64,000 bases of DNA, from assembly GCA_022747635.1 (NCBI GenBank), contig JAKTNV010000178.1:334001-398000 (forward strand), given 5' to 3'. Position 1 is the first letter of the stretch; the number at the start of each line of letters is the position of its first letter. The notes below the pieces were generated by a model. The model was given only the letters and a program-made list of their open reading frames with translations. It searched no databases and was not told the DNA's origin. Both the position numbers and the translations under genes were made by a program. The stretch is from Hetaerina americana (Eukaryota; Arthropoda; Insecta; Odonata; Calopterygidae). Below are positions 57,575 through 64,000 of the stretch, one piece after another.

Positions 57575-58443
57575 AAGATACGTTTCTTTGTCGTAGTTAA
57601 TCCGTTTATATCCGGGGTTGACTGTAAGATACGTTTGTTTGCCCACGATTCAGTTGTTTACAAAGATATCCGTAATCCTGAAGATAAAGCTGCTTTAGCA
57701 GATGAATTAAATGTTTTGCCACGCTGATGCTATAAATGAAAATTAGAATTAAATTTTAAAAAGTGCGATGAATTTGGAAAAAGAGGAATTCCCTCCCGAA
57801 CGCCTACTGCATCAGGAATACCGGAATGGAATGTGTAGACTCAATAAAATACTAATGCGTTACACTCACTCAAGACCTCTCCTGGGTGGAACATATACGG
57901 TGAATACGTAGACAATTAGAATATATTAGAAGAGTACTGGGTAAACGTGATGAAAAGGTTAAAGAGAAACGTTATCTTTCGCTGTTTAGGCCTCATTTAG
58001 AATATGCTGATAGTATATGGGATCCTCACGAAGTTGGATTGATTGCCGAATTTGCCATCACGCGCAGTGTAAAGGAGCCAGATAGGTAAACCGTTGTTAT
58101 GATTAACTTAGAAACGTATCCAAAATATTAGAGCAGCTAGGCTGGGAATCACTCCCGGAGCGAAGGTTAAATTGCAGATCAAATCTCTAGCAAAAATTGG
58201 AAAGATGCCTCTTTAGTGATGATGTTGAAAATGTATCATTGCCCCCCATCGTAATACGGTAGGCGAGATCATGTCAATAACATTAGAGCGATTAAATGCA
58301 GAACATATAGATTTAAGATGCCATTTTTTCCACAAACGATAAGGGATCAGAATAACATTGTCCAACCCTGGTATGGTCATATTCGGGTCAAAATTAGTCT
58401 GGTATATATGCACTTCCTGCCACACACCCAACGGTGACTTGCA
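57575..58443 (+). pseudogene. CR1-like LINE, RT palm to 3' end, RT box mutated
   Basis: The longest CR1-like coding trace. Plus strand: 'VDCKIRLFAHDSVVYKDIRN' (about 57617-57676) is the RT box; FADD reads FAHD, so the first catalytic aspartate is replaced. Then 'NPEDKAALADELNVL', 'KLEFxFKKCDEFGKRG'-like, 'GMECVDSIKY' (about 57827-57855), 'LSWVEHI', 'RRVLGKRDEKVKEKRYLSLF' (about 57930-57988), 'RPHLEYADSIWDPHEVGL' (57985-58040), 'LEQLGWESLPERRLNCRSNL' (about 58130-58190), 'SDDVENVSLPP'. The 3' motif is at 58408-58442, on the complementary strand relative to the other three. Frameshifts near 57720 and 58085. Confidence 0.85.
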
Positions 58444-58449
58444 AGGTAC

Positions 58450-58630
58450 TATCCAAATGAATAACTGAAGGAAATATGGCGTGGAAGAATTACAGCGGAA
58501 TGCATAGGGTGAAATACGAGAAGCATCTTTCGGAAAATTTCGGCGAAAGGAGCTGTGAGGAAAAAGGCTATTAGGAGAGCTTCTACAAACATTTCCTGGA
58601 TTAATAACTCGTGATGATGATAATTATGAG
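58450..58630 (+). mobile_element. RTE-like LINE 3' end
   Basis: 'IRRASTNISWINNS' (about 58569-58610) and the tail 'cgtgatgatgataatta' (58610-58626) match the end of the copy at 51270-51740. Only the last 180 bases or so are present, a strongly 5'-truncated insertion next to the CR1-like end. Confidence 0.65.
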
Positions 58631-58689
58631 CGAATTGAGATATTTAGAGCAATCATGTTACCTCTTAAAATCCGCGCCATTATTTTTCA

Positions 58690-58930
58690 TCTTAACTAGG
58701 ACGCTGATAGGGATCGAGCTGTTGCGATGGCTAGTGTACTGGTTTCCCACCCCATGGACCACCTAGCTCGTGTGCCGGAGGCGATAGAACTTTCCAGAGG
58801 TATCCAGGTCCCTACTTGGGGTGATATTGGAAGAGAACCTAGAGTGAAGTACGTCGTCCGTCTCATGGGACGGTAAATATTGTGACCCCTTGGTGTGTTT
58901 TATTATGAGAGTAGGCTATTGTTGTAGCTA
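58690..58930 (+). mobile_element. tRNA-derived SINE, family D
   Basis: Head: 'gttgcgatggctagtgtactgg' part (about 58722-58743), as at 2174-2190 ('ggtggctagcgtactgg'). The B box is decayed. Body: 'gtgaagtacgtcgtccgtct' and 'catgggacggtaaat' (about 58846-58880), then 'gagagtaggctattg' as in 2350-2365 ('agagaaggctaatac'). Confidence 0.65.
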
Positions 58931-58934
58931 TTGT

Positions 58935-59635
58935 TATTGGTTTTCCACTCTAATTCTACCATACCATGGACATCATACGTACGTCACCAAAGTACCCACC
59001 AATCGCTAATTGCGCAAACGACCTCAGCTGCACGTCGCATCCACTAATAACTAACGTTGCTCGAAGGCCAATTCATGCTACACGATCCTTTAATACCACG
59101 TATTTCAAAGAGACAGATTGAGAGTTCCTCCATCGCGCGCACAAATTTGAATGTCTAACAAACGACTGGGACTTAAATTTCATCGTGGCGTCATTAAAAA
59201 AAATACGGCGGCTAACAGCAAACAACTCTCGCTGGTGGAATCAATGGGACCGTCGCGGCCCCTTTCACATTAAAAAGCGTCGACGGCGAACTTGCTCAGG
59301 TCAATGCGAATGAGGCTATTTTTTTCAAGTTCGCCGGGGGCAACAGGTTGCCGACCCTTCGTCCGCTGTTAAGTGGTTTGATTGACCGTCCGTCCGGTGG
59401 ACGGGATTCACTCCGATAACCTTCTTTAAAGCTCTGAATTGTGAGCCTCCCCCCCTTAGCGCCTCCCAAATGGCTGCCGAGAGAAGGGATAGCACATGGT
59501 TCGTTGGGCGAATGAGGGCGACTCTATACTGCGGCCATACATGTTACTATGCATTAATAAGATAAGCTCAAAGAATCGATTTCGTTTCCCGATACGAGAG
59601 CAAGAACATCCATTCGTTCATAGTGTTCTAACTAT
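58935..59635. other. Unassigned DNA, CpG-rich at 59190-59530
   Basis: No repeat of this window, no domain. 59220-59440 has many CpG and 'gtccg' words. Confidence 0.45.
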
Positions 59636-59639
59636 TGAA

Positions 59640-60080
59640 CAAGTTAAGTTTGCGGTAGGGCCTTGAAAGACTTCTTCGCACCTCCAGAATCTCCTATTTC
59701 TTTGACCTACATTATTTCTTCCTTCATTTCTTCGTAATTTCTGTTTGACTTCGTACTCCATAAAAAACCCCACTCTCTTCCTTCCTCTTTCATCTCTTAC
59801 ATCTAACATTCTCCCTTTTCCCAGAGACCTTTCAATATTACCTCCACCCACCTCATGTCTCATTCAAATTTCCCCAGTTTCAACCCCTCTTAGTCCCCCC
59901 CTGGCCACAACCTTTCTTTTAAACTTCAGCGTTCGCCTTCCTATCACAACCTTCCTTCTCCGTTTTCCGCCATGCACACATCTCAAAAGTTTCTAATCTA
60001 CGCTCCTCTAGCCTCTAATACCAGGTCTCACATCCATCAAGCACAAGGCACACTCTATATTAAAGTCTTGGGTAAAGAGC
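59640..60080 (-). mobile_element. RTE-like LINE C-terminal end
   Basis: Minus strand: 'RGRKRVGF' followed by 'NYEEMKEEI' in a shifted frame (about 59695-59790), then 'VKEIGDSGGAKK' downstream; upstream, 59975-60060 has the decayed 'WSVALxG ... RLETF' region. Same tail block as 7735-7800. The 83-codon plus frame is antisense. Confidence 0.6.
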
Positions 60081-60299
60081 AAAATATAAATACGCCTTAT
60101 GTGCAATTAAATATCGATACTTTCCTTTTTCATGAAAAAATTAAGCTCCGAGCGGGCGATCATAATATCTCACTGAACAAGCAACATCCGAGAGCTTAAT
60201 CCACGTAAACCATTCAAGCATAGAAAAAGGAGCATGTCACACATTTTCAACACATGAATGTTTAACCGTAGAACCATAGATATTTTCTTGGTTGTTCCA

Positions 60300-60990
60300 A
60301 TCGCATCAAGGTGTGCTCAAAAAGTTAGGGGACTTAATATTTTTATCAAAAAATATTTATTTTTTCTTCAATATTCTATTAGCCCCTTCAGAGCAATCCC
60401 CCAGATTATTATACACTTAAGCCAACGCTTATTCCATTTCTCGAAGCAATTCTGATGAGCCCTTTTAGTTAATAAGAGTCTTGAGCTCTTCCAGCGATGC
60501 AGTTTTTATCTCCTTCATCGTTGCAAATCTCTGTCCTTTCATTGGTCTTTTCAGTTTTAGGAACAGAAAAAATTCGCAAGTGGCCAAATCCGGTGAACAT
60601 CACGGCTGAGGTATGATTGTGGTGTTGTTTTTGGCCAAAAAATCTCTCACAAGCATAAGATGAGTGATCAGGTGCATTATTGTGATGCAAATGCTATGAA
60701 TTGTTTTTCCACAATTCCGAACGCTTTTTTTCGAATCGCAAGCGGTGCGTAACTTCAAGGTAATACTCCTTATTGGCCGTGCGACCTTGTGATAAGAACT
60801 CCTGATTCACTACGCCACGGTAATCGAACAAAACAGTGAGCAAAACCTTGACATTTAAAAAGTTTATCCAAATCGAACTTAGCATGTGTTACTTCGCGTA
60901 TATTTACCATTAGTGTGAAAAACTTAGAAGTCCTTACTCCGTACCATCTAGGCATGATTTCCCCAAGTAAATTAATATTTACATTCATGA
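60300..60990 (-). pseudogene. Mariner transposase, catalytic half, frameshifted, D to N change
   Basis: The minus frame 60885-60694 contains 'VKVLLTVLFDYRGVVNQEFL' with the first catalytic aspartate in 'FDYRG', then 'NKEYYLEVTHRLRFEKKRSE' and 'LWKN'. A second minus frame, 60690-60469, starts 'MHHNNAPDHSSYACERFFGQ', where the second catalytic aspartate of the usual HHDNAPAH block is asparagine; it then goes out of frame with the third aspartate block. C-terminal pieces run to about 60330. A terminal-repeat-like 'ggtgtgctcaaaaagttagg' is at 60310-60329. The N-terminal DNA-binding part is not recognised upstream of 60990. Confidence 0.85.
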
Positions 60991-61034
60991 ATTATTGAGA
61001 TTAACATTCTACGACACGAAATTCCGCACTAGGC

Positions 61035-61485
61035 ACACATTGCGGACTCGATTCCCGCCTGCATAATATGAAAGACAGGAGGGAACAAAGGGGAAACTGC
61101 AAACCACCAATCATTAGAACATGTATATGTTTCACGGTCACCATATCTTATTCCATAAAACCATAGGAGTACGATCGCGGTCGCCACCTTCGGCATAAAA
61201 TGTAGCAATCCAGTATTTTCGTTTGACCCTTGGTTTAATGATGGGATCGGAATATGTTCAAATTGCTTTCCAAGGATCAATGAATTTGTTGACTTTTTAC
61301 AAATTATTGTCGAGAAAAAAGATTCGATTCGCGTTTCAGTGATACGGTGACAATTAGTTGAAGTATTCTTCCGAGAAGACCCTGAGTACGGAGCATCCAT
61401 TTTGTACGTGAAAACGTAAAGAGTATAGTGCAAGAGTTATCAAGCTTCTTTGAATGATAACTAAGCAGTATCTACCCTAAGAAAT
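61035..61485. other. Unassigned DNA
   Basis: A 134-codon minus frame (61433-61029) is the longest frame here; I find no recognisable domain in it and it does not continue the mariner. It could be chance. Confidence 0.45.
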
Positions 61486-61489
61486 CAAG

Positions 61490-62190
61490 AAAAAGTCAAA
61501 GTGAACGGTGAAGAAATTAACATGTTCCGGTTCTCAGTATTAGCAAAAACGCGAGAGGACCTCACGAATGTTACATACCATTTACTTAGAAAATGTAAAA
61601 TGAGCATTAACAAGAATAAAACTCATATCCTTGTGTGCGTTGAAGAGAGAAGCTGAATGCGGATATCACACTATTTGAGGAGTGAAAGTAGGGAAAGTGC
61701 TTCGTCTACCTGGGCAACAGGGTAACTTAGAATGGAAGAAGTTCAGACGGTATCAAACGACGAATAGCTGAAGCTGAGAAGTCGTCCTTGAAGAAGAGGA
61801 AACTACTGTGTTTAAAGAACCTTAGGTTGAAAACAAGGAAGCAGTTCGTCAAAACATTTGTATGGAGCATGACACTGAAGGATCATAGGCATGGAAATGT
61901 TACAGGAGTGAACTAGCGAGGCCTTTGAAACATGGTGCTAGGGGAGAATACTAAAGATTCAAAAGATAAATTGAAGAACGAGTAAGTACATAGAAAAGTA
62001 TACTCGTAATAGGAAGGGATCACATAGAGAACTCGACCGCAAACGCACACTTGGTGGCACAACGGATTAGTTGTGAGCGTAATATTGGAGGGAAGACCTC
62101 TTGAGTAAGACCAAGGGACTACTACACAAGACATATTAAGAAGGACTTATAAAAGCTATCAGGGGGGTAAGGGGAATTGATACTGAACAA
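61490..62190 (+). mobile_element. RTE-like LINE family A, RT box deleted
   Basis: 'KVNGEEINMFRFSVLAKTRE' (about 61499-61557): the family A RT box region ('LRFADDIAVLAETRE') has lost the ADDIA part by a small deletion. Then 'CKMSINKNKTHILVCVEE' (about 61594-61650), 'YLGN', 'SFLKKRKLL' (about 61779-61806) and 'VRTFVWSMTLKDHRHG'-like and 'EAFETWC' (about 61918-61940). Blocks fade by 62190. Parallel to 28086-28400. Confidence 0.75.
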
Positions 62191-62191
62191 A

Positions 62192-62258
62192 GAGAGGCCC
62201 GGGCCCTTTGGCCAGTAGTTCAACGCTCTACCTCTGGACTACCGCGGTTTTTGTGTGT
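62192..62258 (-). mobile_element. SINE family B head, minus strand
   Basis: Minus strand: 'accgcggtagtccagaggta' (A box side, about 62229-62248), 'gagcgttgaactactggcc' and 'aagggcccgggcctc'. The body is not present. It points its head toward the mariner at 62275 and is mirrored by the plus-strand head at 63036. Confidence 0.65.
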
Positions 62259-62274
62259 ATAGATGTACGGTATA

Positions 62275-63031
62275 TACGAGGGTCATCCGGAAAGTAGTAC
62301 CCGTTCGTGAAATAAAGACACAAAAGTAAATATTAACAAACATAAAAAATTTTATTTGAAAGAGGATACTTTAAACTACTTCTCAACATAATCTCCAAGC
62401 AAATTAAGGCATTTGTCATAACGTGTGACAAGTTTCTGTATTCCTGCTGCATAGTCCTTCGCCGCCAGCTCATTGAGATACGCGAGGGACCCATCTTGCA
62501 CAAATTTTTGCATAATGCAGATGGTGTTTAACAATTTCATGAACAATTGTTCGAGAAACATTGGGAAAATGCTCACAGATGTCATCAATTGTGACGCGCC
62601 GATCGTTCCTCACGAATTCGTCAACTGAGCTCACCAGTTGGTCTGTAATGACAGACGGTCTCTCCGAACGCTCATCGTCGTGTGTGTTCCCCCTCCCCAT
62701 GTTGAAGTTGCGACACCATCGCCGAACAGACGACTCGTCCATTACATTGTCTCCATACACCTCCTTTAATTGGCGATGAATATCACATGGGCGAACGTTT
62801 CTTGCATTGAGGAATTTAATCACTGCCCTCACTTCACAACTGGCGGCGTTCTCAATTTTTTTAAACATTGTAAACAATCACAGAAACAACACAGGCAATG
62901 CTAGCGTCACGCAACTTGGCTCAGAGAAGGCAGACAAGCCACTGAAGCTATCTGACCTCGTCCAGCGGCTACTCGCGTCGTCAGCACTTCATGCGGCACG
63001 AACGGGTACTACTTTCCGGATGACCCTCTTA
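62275..63031 (-). mobile_element. Internally deleted mariner element with intact ends, 757 bp
   Basis: Left terminal inverted repeat 62275-62309 and right 62997-63031 are 35 bases long and differ at one position (tacgaggg against taagaggg). TA dinucleotides at 62273-62274 and 63032-63033 flank it, the target duplication of Tc1/mariner elements. A full mariner is about 1.3 kb; here the middle is missing. The terminal repeats would still be recognised by a related transposase, so the copy could have been moved in trans. Transcription would run right to left. It is the youngest-looking DNA transposon of the window. Confidence 0.95.
62376..62877 (-). pseudogene. Mariner transposase with the catalytic core deleted
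   Basis: The frame 62877-62470 (135 codons, starting at an ATG 120 bases inside the right terminal repeat, with a second Met at residue 4) holds the N-terminal paired helix-turn-helix DNA-binding region: 'EVRAVIKFLNARNVRPCDIH' (first HTH, residues 16-35), 'DESSVRRWCRNFNMGRGNTH' (residues 48-67), 'SERPSVITDQLV' (the link), 'VTIDDICEHFPNVSRTIVHE' (second HTH, residues 94-113). It reads 'AKICARWVPR' near residue 123, the block before the first catalytic aspartate, then stops. In another frame, 62496-62376 gives the C-terminal block 'DYAAGIQKLVTRYDKCLNLL'. The DD34D catalytic domain in between is deleted, so the product could bind ends but not cut. Whether it is made is unknown. Confidence 0.9.
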
Positions 63032-63033
63032 TA

Positions 63034-63130
63034 TGAGAGCGTTGGACTACTGACTGGAGTGCCCGGGTCCGATTCCCCCGCAAGCCCTCAGGTCCACCCA
63101 ATCATCTACTCACCTACGATTAAAGGATAT
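63034..63130 (+). mobile_element. SINE family B head, plus strand
   Basis: 'gagcgttggactactgactg' (about 63036-63055) and 'gtgcccgggtccgattccccc' (about 63059-63079) are the anticodon-side and B-box parts of the family B head. The A box side is cut off exactly at the mariner's TA. A short body may follow. Confidence 0.6.
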
Positions 63131-63134
63131 TAAT

Positions 63135-63360
63135 AAATTTGTGTTGAAATAACAGGTGGAAACAGAAATACTACAAAATTTTGCACTTCCCAACTAGCCC
63201 AAAATTATATTTCGAGAACGTTTCAGAAAACAAAAAGAACCTCTGTGAGTATTTTTTTTTAACTCTATACTCTCATCACTTCTGGGTAAGAATTGCCGAT
63301 GGATGGGAGTTACATTATTTTTAATCGCTAGCCTTTAATGCAATGAACTAAGGTTCGCTG
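63135..63360. other. Unassigned AT-rich DNA
   Basis: No motif recognised; a T run at about 63250-63260. Confidence 0.5.
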
Positions 63361-64000
63361 GAGTGACTCGCGGAGTCACAATCAAACATCCTACGCTCAT
63401 CGCTTCACTTCGACGCGTTCAAGTTCTCATCAGAAATCCCCAATCGCACATATCATGCGGGACTTTAAAAAACTCGTCGCACTTTCCCATTTTTTCCCAA
63501 AATTATCGTTTAAGTGTAATAACAATAACAGGATCTGTTCACGATTGTGCATGACGCGAATAAGCACCCGAAAAATTGTTCTTGTGGACCACTGCCGGAC
63601 TGCACAACGACGGATTATGCACGAAACCCTCGCCTGCATCGGTACACCCGAGATCTAAGGGGAAGAGAGAGAGACAGAGAGATTTGGCAACGACGGCGCT
63701 CGACATTGAAGGGCGCGAAATCGTCGGAGGAGAGTGGGGAGTAAGAGGCGGATGCTGGGACAAAACAAAAACGCAACGCAAACGCAAAAGAAAAGTTTCG
63801 CTCGGGTAAAAGTTTTTGAGGAGTTTACTTTGGAGGAGAAAAAAAGGGGTGGGGGTGGAAACAGGGAGTTTGAAATAAGAAGAGGAGGAGAAAAATGGAG
63901 GGTTGTTTTAAAATAATAAAAAAATGAGAATTTTTTTAAAAAAGTCGTTCAATACGAACAGCGGCGTCTCTCCACCGTAGGCGTGAGAGGAGAGAGAGAT
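63361..64000. other. CpG-rich, GA-rich tract at the window edge
   Basis: CpG-rich from 63361, with purine-rich runs at 63660-63690, 63820-63860 and 63985-64000 (gagaggagagagaga). Overlapping frames of 60 to 82 codons on both strands have no domain. It could be the upstream edge of a promoter-associated CpG island of a gene beyond position 64000; the sequence in hand cannot show this. Confidence 0.35.

Overview
This window looks like transposon-rich, non-coding nuclear DNA from an animal, most likely an arthropod. The basis is the repeat content: mariner-family DNA transposons, RTE-like and CR1-like non-LTR retrotransposon remnants, several tRNA-derived SINE families, (TA)n microsatellites and an AT-rich background broken by CpG-rich tracts. 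There are no bacterial operons, ribosome binding sites or CRISPR arrays. I cannot name the species, and I found no host gene, exon chain, functional tRNA or rRNA that I would defend. Nearly all open frames above 60 codons are chance frames or antisense shadows of repeats.

Layout. 1-5600: mostly unassigned DNA with a LINE scrap at the left edge, a SINE with a duplicated head (2105-2410), a perfect-looking 23-bp hairpin (2471-2521), and SINE copies near 3250 and 4430. 5650-8010: a decayed mariner (5650-6335) followed by antisense RTE-like LINE pieces. 8020-13400: sparse, with a short tandem duplication, a CR1-like tail repeat (10770-10960), a SINE (11690-11896) and a deleted mariner (12440-12790). 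13400-17620: a cluster of SINEs and LINE fragments, including a + then - SINE pair (16960-17620). 18000-24950: a CpG-rich tract, LINE fragments, a CR1-like 3' end (22183-22610) and one of the longer LINE copies (23990-24940), which keeps its reverse transcriptase ADD box.

25000-38240: long unassigned stretches. They hold LINE copies at 27990-29130 (+) and 31190-31900 (-), a 342-bp near-perfect palindrome with a TA core (33829-34170), and a SINE folded back on itself with 78-bp identical arms (34678-34943). 38240-47060: a CR1-like 3' tail, SINEs, a foldback element (39281-39438), two copies of a second hairpin-tailed repeat, LINE fragments and CpG-rich tracts. 48690-58630: several LINE copies with internal deletions, a mariner C-terminal fragment (50500-51030), two longer CR1-like copies (54200-55195 - and 57580-58443 +) and a long (TA)n tract beside a SINE (56127-56243). 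58690-63130: a SINE, LINE pieces, a mariner with its coding sequence in several frames (60300-60990), and the best preserved element in the window, a 757-bp internally deleted mariner with 35-bp terminal inverted repeats and a TA target site (62275-63031), lying between two head-to-head SINE heads. The final 600 bases are CpG-rich and could be the edge of a promoter beyond the window.

The transposons do not form a pathway. The most informative patterns are structural: foldbacks built from SINE heads, LINE copies deleted internally rather than only 5'-truncated, and a conserved short hairpin at the 3' end of the CR1-like copies. I found no clear new biological system. All family names rest on recognised protein motifs and on repeats compared within this window, not on a database search.
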